Below, piece after piece: positions 44,594-53,167 of a stretch of 64,000 nt of DNA. This stretch comes from Flavobacterium bernardetii (lineage in GTDB: Bacteria; Bacteroidota; Bacteroidia; Flavobacteriales; Flavobacteriaceae). The notes below the pieces were generated by a model. That model did no database searches, was not told where the DNA came from, and worked only from the letters and a program-made list of their open reading frames with translations. The position numbers and the translations under genes are program-made. The first letter of the stretch is position 1. Each line of letters opens with the position of its first letter. The stretch lies in contig NZ_JAANOQ010000007.1 in NCBI RefSeq assembly GCF_011305415.1, positions 62,001 to 126,000 on the forward strand. The letters run 5' to 3'.

Positions 44594-44601
44594 CAAAGGT
44601 A
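44594..44601 (-). promoter_or_regulatory. Possible -7 element for the bioA operon
   Basis: TACCTTTG on the minus strand fits TAnnTTTG, 37 bases before the bioA ATG. No clear -33 is seen and no obvious BirA-type operator was recognised. Confidence 0.45.
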
Positions 44602-44619
44602 AACAAACATTTTTATTTT

Positions 44620-44718
44620 GGCGTTCCCTTTTAGGTCGTGAGTTCCGTTATATCTTTTTTTTTGCCTTTCTTATTCCTTAGAAAAAAAAGGATGCCACTT
44701 CACCCACTAACGCAAACC
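44620..44718. repeat. Degenerate flavobacterial interspersed hairpin repeat
   Basis: The order GGCGTTCCC, TTCCGTTATATC, a T8/A8 hairpin (44655-44689), then GGATGCCACTTC and CTAACGC resembles an intergenic repeat I recall from many Flavobacteriaceae genomes (core CGCTATATCTTTT ... AAAAGGATGCCGCTTC ... CTAACGC). It sits between the lipoprotein gene and bioA. Confidence 0.6.
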
Positions 44719-44759
44719 CGTATTTAAAATTTTAAACAAATTAGAATCAACTTTTTTAA

Positions 44760-45689
44760 TTATTTATTAATTTGATTGTTCTTGGATTTTAATTTCATTT
44801 TCTTTTCATACATGACATCGAGATACCTTTCAAACTCTTTAATCATATCCCTATTATGATATAAACTTGGCAAACCAATTTTTCTTCTATTTCTATTTAC
44901 TTGAGCGGAGTCTTTAATTGCATGAGGTGATCTATAAGCTGCATAAATAGAATTTGTTGTGTCACGACGAACACCAAACACACTTTCTCTGTCTACAAAT
45001 TCTGCATATACAATTGGTCTTATATAACCTTTCTTAACACATTTATATAATTCTTCTTTAAAATATTCAAACCTTTTTGTACTACTACCAATGTGAAGCG
45101 TAATAATTTTTATTGGGTAATCAGATCCACCTGCGTAACCAATTTTATCAATGGTTGGAAAATTATTACTCTTTATCAATTTTAATATTAAATCTTCATT
45201 CTTTCTATCATTTAAAAGCAATAATTTTTCATCAAAATTTTTTCTGTAATATTGATCTCTTTCGAATGCAACCTTAAAAGAATCAACTAAAACTTTATCT
45301 AAACTTTTTTCCCACTTATCAAATCTCCTCACAACTTCAAGACTATCAATACCATATTTTTTTAAAATACCATAACCATAGAAATATTCTCTATTTGGAG
45401 CCTCTAAATTTATTAATTTTCTTAATGTTTTTTTGCCACCAAAATTCATTTTGAATTTATCACAAAAGTCTATATAATGTTCTAATTCTCTTTTCCCGTA
45501 TTGATTTCTAGGTTCAAATTCTTTAAAAACATTTTTATATATTTTAATGGCTTTAAGTGTGTCTTTTTCATACCTAAAAACACTATCCGCTTCATTTATT
45601 TTAGAATAATATTCTATATAGTTAACTTCTTTTGATTTACAGTTTATCAATAAAAAAACAAGTAGGATTAGATAAAATATTCTTTTCAT
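44760..45689 (-). CDS. Lipoprotein of unknown function
   Basis: A 309-residue lipoprotein: the signal MKRIFYLILLVFLLINC ends in a lipobox with C17 as acylation site. The rest is highly charged and helical (many Lys, Asp, Tyr), without a domain I recognise; a short hydrophobic-polar stretch IKIITLHIGSSTKRFEYFKEELYKCVKKGYI sits at about residues 195-225. It starts two bases after the bioD stop, within what should be a biotin operon, and is separated from bioA by an interspersed repeat. Its very A+T-rich codon use is a little different from the bio genes. Probably an unrelated insertion. Confidence 0.75.
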   Translation of the reverse strand: MKRIFYLILLVFLLINCKSKEVNYIEYYSKINEADSVFRYEKDTLKAIKIYKNVFKEFEPRNQYGKRELEHYIDFCDKFKMNFGGKKTLRKLINLEAPNREYFYGYGILKKYGIDSLEVVRRFDKWEKSLDKVLVDSFKVAFERDQYYRKNFDEKLLLLNDRKNEDLILKLIKSNNFPTIDKIGYAGGSDYPIKIITLHIGSSTKRFEYFKEELYKCVKKGYIRPIVYAEFVDRESVFGVRRDTTNSIYAAYRSPHAIKDSAQVNRNRRKIGLPSLYHNRDMIKEFERYLDVMYEKKMKLKSKNNQINK

Positions 45690-45691
45690 AA

Positions 45692-46312
45692 TTATTCTAT
45701 TTTCAATAGGTTTTCTCTAAACAAATCGGCGTAATATTTAATTACATTTTGGTCAAAATACGGTTCGTTGTCAATTCTTCCAATCATTGGAACATTTGTT
45801 TTTTCGAGAATAATAATTTCTGTAGCTTTATTTTCATCTCCAGAAAAAATAATTCCTGCTACATCTAAATTTCTTGATTTTAATATTTCGATAGTCATTA
45901 ACGTATGATTGATACTTCCCAAATAATGACGAGAAACCACAATGACTTTATAATCAGGTTGAATTAAATCGATGACGCAATCTGAATTATTTAAAGGAAC
46001 ATAAATTCCACCAGCGCCTTCAACTACTAAATGATTTTTAGTTGTTGGTTCGATAATTTTCTTTAATTCTATTGTAATTCCATCAATTTCAGCAGCTAAA
46101 TTCGGACTTGCAGGCGTTTGCAACGCATAAGCGTTTTTATGGAATTTAGTAGTGGAATTTGAGACATACTTCTCCACTTTATTTGTGTCGGAATTATCTA
46201 AATCGCCAGCTTGAATCGGTTTCCAATAATCCGCTTCTAAAGCTTCTACAATAATTGATGAGGCGATAGTTTTGCCTACATCAGTTCCAATTCCTGTAAT
46301 AAATAGTTTCAT
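45692..46312 (-). CDS. bioD: Dethiobiotin synthetase
   Basis: A 206-residue ATP-dependent enzyme forming the ureido ring of dethiobiotin from 7,8-diaminopelargonate and CO2. The P-loop GIGTDVGKT lies at residues 7-15; YWKPIQAGD provides the conserved Lys, and EGAGGIYVPL is the second signature (about 95-105). Slightly short but complete. It is two bases upstream of the lipoprotein gene and about 90 bases downstream of the DUF2007 gene, with a small tandem repeat in between. Confidence 0.96.
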   Translation of the reverse strand: MKLFITGIGTDVGKTIASSIIVEALEADYWKPIQAGDLDNSDTNKVEKYVSNSTTKFHKNAYALQTPASPNLAAEIDGITIELKKIIEPTTKNHLVVEGAGGIYVPLNNSDCVIDLIQPDYKVIVVSRHYLGSINHTLMTIEILKSRNLDVAGIIFSGDENKATEIIILEKTNVPMIGRIDNEPYFDQNVIKYYADLFRENLLKIE

Positions 46313-46324
46313 AAGTTTTATTTA

Positions 46325-46366
46325 ACCGCAAAGTTCGCAAAGAATTTGCAAGGTTCGCAAAGAAAG
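46325..46366. repeat. Short tandem repeat upstream of bioD
   Basis: Two 20-base units, ACCGCAAAGTTCGCAAAGAA and a near copy with TTGCAAGGTTCGCAAAGAA, lie back to back. Related GCAGATT/CACAGAG-type fragments occur at 4573-4610, 15614-15640 and 33838-33884. Confidence 0.75.
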
Positions 46367-46401
46367 TGTCTTAATGTTTTGTGAAAATTTGGATAATAAA
46401 T

Positions 46402-46809
46402 TTAAAATTCAAAATTACAGCTTTCGCATTTATATTTTTGCTTCGAAAATAATGGCATTGATAGGGTGAGAAGTCCATAAACAAAAGCAAAAAAAGATTT
46501 CACATCTTTAATACTAGTTACCATTGTAATGGTAGTAGAGCCACAATTCGGACAAGATAACAATTCACCTTTATCATTAACAGAATATTCCGGAATAGCA
46601 TCTAAAATTTGTTTGGCTTTCATGACATCTTCAGATTTTACAAATAACTTTACGCCACCAAGAGCATTACTTAATAAAGGATCGGTGTTAATTGTGTTTT
46701 CATTTTGCAAAAAAACTTTAATTCCTTCAGATTGTAGTTTAGCTTTGTATAAATACGCTTCAGATGCATATTGATAATTGGCAATTTTTATAAATTTAGA
46801 ATTTTCCAT
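46402..46809 (-). CDS. DUF2007 protein with zinc ribbon
   Basis: A 135-residue cytoplasmic protein, taking the ATG at 46809 (MENSKFIKIANYQ) rather than a TTG two codons earlier. Residues about 1-75 match DUF2007, a small ferredoxin-like fold described as a putative signal-transducing protein (YASEAYLYKAKLQSEGIKVFLQNE and GGVKLFVKSEDVMKAKQILD). The C-terminal part is a zinc ribbon: CPNCGS and, 35 residues later, CESCNFEF, separated by a hydrophobic stretch that could be a short membrane hairpin. Function unknown. Confidence 0.85.
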   Translation of the reverse strand: MENSKFIKIANYQYASEAYLYKAKLQSEGIKVFLQNENTINTDPLLSNALGGVKLFVKSEDVMKAKQILDAIPEYSVNDKGELLSCPNCGSTTITMVTSIKDVKSFFAFVYGLLTLSMPLFSKQKYKCESCNFEF

Positions 46810-46843
46810 GAACAAATTTATAAAATACTTGTCAGCTTAACAT

Positions 46844-46870
46844 AAAAAAAGCCCATCATATTGACAGGCT
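46844..46870 (-). terminator. Terminator after the ECF-sigma operon
   Basis: On the minus strand AGCCTGTCA pairs with TGATGGGCT (two G-U pairs) around a three-base loop, followed by seven T; it lies eight bases past the stop codon. Confidence 0.8.
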
Positions 46871-46877
46871 AATTTAT

Positions 46878-47492
46878 TTAATCTTCTTTTAATTCGTCGA
46901 TTACTTTTCTAATTTCCTTTGCGTATTTTCCATAGAAGTATTGAACCCACCATTCCAAAGCTAAGCCCATAAATAATATAAAAATTGCAACAACAACAAA
47001 CAACCCTATAAAGTGCGAATTATGTAAATTACTTAACACAATTTCTCCTGATTTCGACCATTGATAATATCCCGCACCAACAATAAATAAAACCATAAAG
47101 GGAGTTAAGGCAAAACCAAACGTTTTATACAATTCCATATTCAATCGGATGTCAAAATATGTTTCATATAAACTATCTTTTGTGTTTAGCGACACGTTGT
47201 TTAATCGTTTATAAAATAAATATAATTTTACTAAATAATAAATACTTACAGCTACAAACATGCTAAACAACAAATAAAAAGGCTTTACCATTGTTGAGGG
47301 GAAATCATTCATAACTGGTAAAAAACCAATTAACACAATAGAAATTATTTGATAGAAAAATTCATTCCTTAAATTTTTTCTAATTTTATCCAATGGCGTA
47401 TTTGCCGATTGAATTTTTTCTAAATTTTCAGGAAGTTTGATATTTTCATTCGTATCATTATTCCATGCATTTTGCATATCATTAAAATCCAT
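46878..47492 (-). CDS. Four-helix membrane protein, probable anti-sigma factor
   Basis: A 204-residue protein with a cytoplasmic N-terminus of about 45 residues (MDFNDMQNAWNND ...) and four transmembrane helices (about 48-66, 72-95, 125-145 and 158-182), then a short cytoplasmic tail. Bacteroidota proteins that begin with this M-x-LQ-x-x-W pattern are often encoded behind ECF sigma genes and are thought to hold the sigma factor at the membrane. Here its start overlaps the sigma gene by 11 bases. No zinc-binding HxxxCxxC motif is present, so it is not a ZAS-type anti-sigma factor. The role is inferred from position. Confidence 0.75.
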   Translation of the reverse strand: MDFNDMQNAWNNDTNENIKLPENLEKIQSANTPLDKIRKNLRNEFFYQIISIVLIGFLPVMNDFPSTMVKPFYLLFSMFVAVSIYYLVKLYLFYKRLNNVSLNTKDSLYETYFDIRLNMELYKTFGFALTPFMVLFIVGAGYYQWSKSGEIVLSNLHNSHFIGLFVVVAIFILFMGLALEWWVQYFYGKYAKEIRKVIDELKED

Positions 47493-47985
47493 ATCCTTGA
47501 TTTTTAATTAATTCTTTTAATTTTTCTTTTGCTCTATTTAATTTTACTCGTGCATTCCCTTCAGAAATACCCAAGTTCTCGCCAATTTCTTTATGTGAAA
47601 ACCCTTCTAATTGATAGAAAATTATGGCTTTGTCAATTTTTTCCAATTTTTGAACAGCTTTATAGAAATGTTCAATTTGTTTTTCTTTTACTTCTGAATC
47701 GTTTTCTTCTTCACGAATATTCGTAGAAGGCAATTCATAATTGTCTACCTTACGTTTTTCTTTTTTTAAAAAAACAATAGCTGTATTAATAGCCACCCGA
47801 TACATCCAGGTTGAAAATTGACTTTCACCTTTAAATGAATCGTAAGCCTTCCATAATTGGCAAACAATTTCTTGAAACAAATCTTCTTGATCATCTATAT
47901 TGTCCATGTACATTTTGGAAACTTTGTAAAGTATTCCTTTATGCTTTTCAATTCGAGATAAAAATTCTTGTTCTTTAACTTTCAA
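47482..47985 (-). CDS. ECF-type RNA polymerase sigma factor
   Basis: A 167-residue sigma-70 family factor with only regions 2 and 4. Region 2 is seen in DQEDLFQEIVCQLWKAYDSFKGESQFSTWMYRVAINTAI (about 32-70) and region 4 in YQLEGFSHKEIGENLGISEGNARVKLNRAKEKL (about 125-157), with a helix-turn-helix. It begins five bases after the GumN gene and overlaps the following membrane protein by 11 bases. It probably responds to an envelope signal and the operon may regulate itself. Confidence 0.95.
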   Translation of the reverse strand: MKVKEQEFLSRIEKHKGILYKVSKMYMDNIDDQEDLFQEIVCQLWKAYDSFKGESQFSTWMYRVAINTAIVFLKKEKRKVDNYELPSTNIREEENDSEVKEKQIEHFYKAVQKLEKIDKAIIFYQLEGFSHKEIGENLGISEGNARVKLNRAKEKLKELIKNQGYGF

Positions 47986-47990
47986 AACGC

Positions 47991-48863
47991 TTATTTTTCT
48001 ATAGGTTTTACTGTATAACCAGCTTGTTTTAATAAATTTATCACACCATTATTACCTGGTAAATGTGCTGCACCTACTGCAAAGAAAACACTATGTTGCT
48101 GCATCATTTCTGGCATTTTTTTAATCCAATTTTTATTTCTACTATCTAACATTAAATTTTGAGCTTCAGCATCCATAAATTTATCATTAGTGGTCATTTC
48201 AAGAATATTAGACAATTCTTCATTTTTATAAAAACCATACAATTGCTCAAAATAACTAGAATCATACTCGCTAAATTGATTTATAAATTCTTCATTAGTA
48301 AAGGAACCTGAAAAAGTTCTAATTTGATCTTCAACGGTTTCTAACCCGTGAATAACCGTTTTTTTCCCTTTAGTCATCTTCAAAAATTCAATTTCATACA
48401 TTTTAGGTGGGCAATTTAATTGTTTAAACATTATTGTACTCATAATACCAATTAAATTAAAGTTTTCAAATTGCTTAATATCTAATGCATACTTATTTTT
48501 TAACAAATTTTCTAATTTTACATATTCTTCTTTTGACAATGCTTGAGATAAAGGAACAGAAGACACTGCTAATTTTTGCATGTTTTGCAATTCTTTAGGA
48601 TCATCGAAATCTAATTCTAAAGCTAATTCTTCCGATTTATTAAATGCTATAGTTACTTTTTCTTTTAAAACATAATCGTTTTCGCAAATCATATGGACTG
48701 TACCAAACAAATAAGATGGTTTTTCTAACCCATTACCAGTAATTTCCCAAAGCAAAGAATTTTCAATTTTATTTACTTCCGATTTTTTTGTAGTTTGAGC
48801 ATTTCCAAAATTTGCAATTAACAATACTACAGCTAGTAAAGCTGATTTTACTATTTTTTTCAT
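47991..48863 (-). CDS. Exported TraB/GumN family protein
   Basis: A 290-residue protein with signal peptide (about 1-22, ending NFGNAQ). It has the two hallmark histidine motifs, YLFGTVHMI near residue 50 and FAVGAAHLPGNNGV near the C-terminus, as in TIKI-type metalloproteases and GumN. NSLLWEITGNGLEKPSYLFGT is almost the same opening as in the giant paralogue at 6413-10180. It is the first gene of an operon with an ECF sigma factor and a membrane protein, so it may be a periplasmic sensor or protease acting in that signalling path; this is inference from context only. Confidence 0.92.
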   Translation of the reverse strand: MKKIVKSALLAVVLLIANFGNAQTTKKSEVNKIENSLLWEITGNGLEKPSYLFGTVHMICENDYVLKEKVTIAFNKSEELALELDFDDPKELQNMQKLAVSSVPLSQALSKEEYVKLENLLKNKYALDIKQFENFNLIGIMSTIMFKQLNCPPKMYEIEFLKMTKGKKTVIHGLETVEDQIRTFSGSFTNEEFINQFSEYDSSYFEQLYGFYKNEELSNILEMTTNDKFMDAEAQNLMLDSRNKNWIKKMPEMMQQHSVFFAVGAAHLPGNNGVINLLKQAGYTVKPIEK

Positions 48864-48912
48864 TTTTGATTGATTTTAAATTTGATGATTGAAACTCTAT
48901 ATAAGTTATTGC

Positions 48913-49119
48913 TTACTTTTTTGTTAATGAAATTATGTTTTTAGAAAACACAATTACCGATACTATAAATAGTGGCAAAATTGAAGACCATTTTACTTCT
49001 GTTTCCAATTGCATAAAATATTTTACAACTGAATACCCAATTCCGAAAGCTGATAAAAATAACATTACATAACTAGCTCCGTTTTTTACTTTTTGTGAAT
49101 TTACTGTTTTTGTTTCCAT
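48913..49119 (-). CDS. Small membrane protein with two helices
   Basis: A 68-residue protein with two hydrophobic segments (about 14-32, SYVMLFLSAFGIGYSVVKYF, and 42-62, SILPLFIVSVIVFSKNIISL) joined by a short loop containing ETEVKW. It has basic ends on the cytoplasmic side. I do not recognise a family. It lies between bioF and the GumN-sigma operon on the same strand, with about 50-75 bases on either side. Confidence 0.65.
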   Translation of the reverse strand: METKTVNSQKVKNGASYVMLFLSAFGIGYSVVKYFMQLETEVKWSSILPLFIVSVIVFSKNIISLTKK

Positions 49120-49195
49120 AATTTAAAAGTTTAATTTGATTACAACTCGTAAGTAAAAGAAAAACAAAAACGTTACAAAAAAAATATATTTTTTT

Positions 49196-50377
49196 TTAAA
49201 GAAGTGAGTAAAGACAGTTGATTACGGCTGATATTTCTTCTGTAGAATTGTAACTATGTAAACAAAAACGCAATCTTTCTTGTCCTTCTGGAACAGTTGG
49301 TGAAAGAATGGCTTTCACTTCAAAACCTTTTTCTTGTAATTGAGCAGCAATATGTTTTACTTTTTCATTACCTGGAATAATGGCCGAATGAATCGCTGAT
49401 TTACTATATACAAATAAAGGTTTGATGCCTAATAATTGCTTTTGTTGATTGAAAAAATTGATATTTTCTTTTAATTTTTGAAGTTCCGTTGACTGATTCA
49501 CATTTTGATACGCTACTAAAATTGTAGCAACCGAATGCGGTGAAAGTCCGGTTGTATAAATAAAACTTCTGGCGAAATTGACTAAATATTCTTTTAAACT
49601 AGCACTTCCTAAAATGGCAGCGCCGTGACAACCTAAGCCTTTACCGAAAGTCATAATTCTGGCAAAAACTTTATCTTGAAGATTTTGTGATTGCATTAAA
49701 CCTTCCCCTTTTTCTCCAAAAACACCTAAAGCGTGCGCTTCATCTACCACTAAAAGCGCGTTGAATTTCTCTGAAAGTTGCACTAAAGTTTCCATGTTTG
49801 GTGCATCGCCATCCATGGAGAAAACGGATTCTGTAACAATATAAATAGTGGGAAGCTGGGAGTTGGGAGTTGGGAGTTGCCCTTCAACAAGCTCAGAGTT
49901 AGAAGTCTGAAATTTACTTAATAAAGCTTCTAAATCTTCATAATCATTATGTTGAAATTTATAAGATTTAGCATGACTCATTTGAATGCCATCGCGAATG
50001 GAAGCGTGACATAATTCGTCAAAAAGTATAATATCATTTCGTTGCGGAACAGCGCTGAAAAAACCCACATTCGCATCGTAACCTGAATTAAAAATTAAAG
50101 CAGCTTCCGATTGATGAAATTTAGCAATATAATTTTCTGTAACTGAATATAGATTATGATTTCCAGAGATTAATCGTGAACCCGTTGCACCGTTTATTTT
50201 TATGTTGTTTTCTACTAAATATTGGTGAGTCGCATCAAATACATTTTCATTTTTCGCAAAACCTAAATAATCGTTTGATGAAAAATCGATACCATTTGTG
50301 GGAATAGGCAATTTTCGTAAAGCATTAGTTTCGATACGAAGGTTTAATTTTTGCTGAAGTACGTTTGGAATTTTCAT
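49196..50377 (-). CDS. bioF: 8-amino-7-oxononanoate synthase
   Basis: A 393-residue PLP enzyme that condenses pimeloyl-ACP (or -CoA) with L-alanine to KAPA, the first ring-forming step of biotin synthesis. Seen: GIDFSSNDYLGFA and GATGSRLISGNHNLY near the start, FDELCHASIRDG, ESVFSMDGDAPNM, VVDEAHALGVFGEKGEG and the PLP lysine in MTFGKGLGCHGAAILG. Odd: residues 158-177 (TSNSELVEGQ then LPTPNSQLPT) are an in-frame insertion of repeat-type DNA just before the IYIVTESVFSMDGD strand. The frame is kept and all catalytic motifs remain, so the enzyme is probably active. It is separated from bioD and bioA by 3 kb. Confidence 0.95.
   Translation of the reverse strand: MKIPNVLQQKLNLRIETNALRKLPIPTNGIDFSSNDYLGFAKNENVFDATHQYLVENNIKINGATGSRLISGNHNLYSVTENYIAKFHQSEAALIFNSGYDANVGFFSAVPQRNDIILFDELCHASIRDGIQMSHAKSYKFQHNDYEDLEALLSKFQTSNSELVEGQLPTPNSQLPTIYIVTESVFSMDGDAPNMETLVQLSEKFNALLVVDEAHALGVFGEKGEGLMQSQNLQDKVFARIMTFGKGLGCHGAAILGSASLKEYLVNFARSFIYTTGLSPHSVATILVAYQNVNQSTELQKLKENINFFNQQKQLLGIKPLFVYSKSAIHSAIIPGNEKVKHIAAQLQEKGFEVKAILSPTVPEGQERLRFCLHSYNSTEEISAVINCLYSLL
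49847..49906 (-). repeat. In-frame repeat insertion inside bioF
   Basis: Sixty bases made of a CAACTCC-C tandem (CAACTCCCAACTCCCAACTC on the minus strand) and CTTCAACAAGCTCAG on the plus strand. The latter differs by one base from CTTCGACAAGCTCAG at 33568-33582 in the non-coding tandem repeat. It adds 20 codons without breaking the frame. Confidence 0.8.
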
Positions 50378-50390
50378 TAGGTAAAAATAA

Positions 50391-50423
50391 AAAAATCCCG
50401 ATAAGAAAACACTTATCGGGATT
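50391..50423 (-). terminator. Terminator of the atpD-atpC operon
   Basis: AATCCCGATAAG (50394-50405) pairs perfectly with CTTATCGGGATT (50412-50423); a T run follows on the minus strand, 23 bases beyond the atpC stop. Confidence 0.92.
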
Positions 50424-50445
50424 GATATTTTAATAAAAAACTGAA

Positions 50446-50727
50446 TTAGTCTGCTAAAACAATTACTTTATTGTTATTCATTTCTATAGTACCAGAGTTA
50501 ATTGCTAACCAATATGTTTGCTCATTTACTTTTGTAAATTTTGCTAAATTGGCTTTATCAATATTAAAACTTGTTGCACTAATTTTAATGTTCCCTTTTT
50601 GTAAAATGGAAACAATAGCAGCGTGATTATTTAACATTTGAAACTCGCCATTGATTCCTGGAACAGATACTGATGTAACTTCTCCTGAAAATAAGGTTGC
50701 TTCTGGTGATACTATTTCTAAAATCAT
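50446..50727 (-). CDS. atpC: ATP synthase epsilon subunit, short form
   Basis: A 93-residue F1 subunit on the central stalk. The N-terminal beta-sandwich is complete (EIVSPEATLFSGEVTSVSVPGINGEFQML, NNHAAIVSILQKGNIKI), but the protein ends at about the point where the two C-terminal inhibitory helices would start; typical epsilon is about 135 residues. Short forms occur in Bacteroidota. It follows atpD after 86 bases that hold short GAAGATGG and CTTCTGGC repeats. The other ATP synthase genes are not in this window, which is usual for this group. Confidence 0.94.
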   Translation of the reverse strand: MILEIVSPEATLFSGEVTSVSVPGINGEFQMLNNHAAIVSILQKGNIKISATSFNIDKANLAKFTKVNEQTYWLAINSGTIEMNNNKVIVLAD

Positions 50728-50734
50728 ATTTTCT

Positions 50735-50810
50735 TAAGTTTGAAGATGGAAGTTTGAAGATGGAAGATGAAGGTTTAACTTCTGGCTTCTCGCTTCTGGC
50801 ATCCAGCTTT
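50735..50810. repeat. Simple repeats between atpD and atpC
   Basis: The gap contains GTTTGAAGATGGAAG twice in tandem followed by a third GAAGATG unit, then TTCTGGC/CTTCTCG/CTTCTGGC repeats. It lies inside the transcribed operon and is not coding. Confidence 0.65.
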
Positions 50811-50813
50811 TTA

Positions 50814-52328
<1,515 letters not shown>

Positions 52329-52385
52329 TTATGTATTTATTTAATAGCTATTTATATTTGAAAAAAACATACTTTTTTCAGAGTG

Positions 52386-52417
52386 CAAAGATAGTTTTTT
52401 TAGATGCAATTATGCAA
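52386..52417 (-). promoter_or_regulatory. Promoter of the atpD-atpC operon
   Basis: On the minus strand TTG (52417-52415) and, 21 bases on, TATCTTTG (52393-52386) fit the -33/-7 pattern TTTG-N19-TAnnTTTG with slightly long spacing; about 60 bases upstream of the atpD ATG. Confidence 0.65.
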
Positions 52418-52442
52418 TATGTTTTTTAAATTTTTTTCAATA

Positions 52443-52484
52443 AAAAAGCGAAATAACTAATATTTAGCTTTTTTAGGTTATTCT
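52443..52484. repeat. Direct repeat copy A (glmS-end/terminator duplicate)
   Basis: Forty-two bases that match 54077-54118 at 40 positions (differences at 52457 and 52466). This copy stands 41 bases downstream of the ABC ATPase stop, and includes a weakened form of the glmS terminator hairpin plus the complement of the glmS end, TTATTCT. It probably still terminates the ABC transcript. Confidence 0.9.
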
Positions 52485-52525
52485 GAGTAGTAGATTTTGA
52501 GAGAATTGGTGACTTTTAAATTTAT

Positions 52526-53167
52526 TTACACAAAAAGAGTCTCTTCAATTAAATTAAAATTTTGTTTTTCAAATTTTACAACTGTTTTATTATTTAGTAC
52601 AAAAATTTCTAAACAATTTGCATATAATATTTCCATGATATGCGACGAAATTATAATTACACTATTTTGGGCTTGTTTTTTTAAAAACTGAATTAATATA
52701 AAATTAGACTCTAAGTCTAATCCATTAAATGGTTCGTCTAAAAAATAAACTGGATAAGCTTTTTGAAAGACTGCATTTAAATATACTTTCTTTTTCATTC
52801 CTGTTGAAAACTCTCGTATTAATTTATCTTTTGGAATTTCAAACAATAAATTATTAGCATTGGTTTTATTCTTTTTAACATCTAACAATTTCCTGTAAAA
52901 ATCATAAAATTCATCGGAAGTTAATTCACCATAAACCGAAGGTTCAGTAGGACACCATGCCACATTTTGCTTTTTAATGTTTTCTGAATTAAATGTACAT
53001 GTTCCTGTGAATTTTTCTAAACCTAATACACATTTAAACAAAGTAGTTTTTCCTTGTCCGTTTTTACCAACTAAACCGAAAATACCAGGTTTGTCAATAT
53101 TAATAGTTATGTTTTTAAGAAGTATTTCTTGAGTAAATTTCTTTTCTTTTATATTAATTGCTAACAT
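52526..53167 (-). CDS. ABC transporter ATP-binding protein
   Basis: A 213-residue ABC ATPase. Walker A is GLVGKNGQGKTTLFK (about 32-46), the signature is REFSTGMKKKVYLNAV (an exporter-type FSTGMKKK variant of LSGGQ), Walker B is PVYFLDEPFNGLD, and the switch histidine lies in VIIISSHIME. The Q-loop is around VAWCPTEPSVYGE. It is short but has all nucleotide-site elements. It overlaps the membrane gene upstream by 14 bases. Signature variants like this occur in small exporters, antibiotic/bacteriocin immunity and gliding-related ABC systems; the substrate is unknown. Both genes are enclosed by direct repeats. Confidence 0.92.
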   Translation of the reverse strand: MLAINIKEKKFTQEILLKNITINIDKPGIFGLVGKNGQGKTTLFKCVLGLEKFTGTCTFNSENIKKQNVAWCPTEPSVYGELTSDEFYDFYRKLLDVKKNKTNANNLLFEIPKDKLIREFSTGMKKKVYLNAVFQKAYPVYFLDEPFNGLDLESNFILIQFLKKQAQNSVIIISSHIMEILYANCLEIFVLNNKTVVKFEKQNFNLIEETLFV

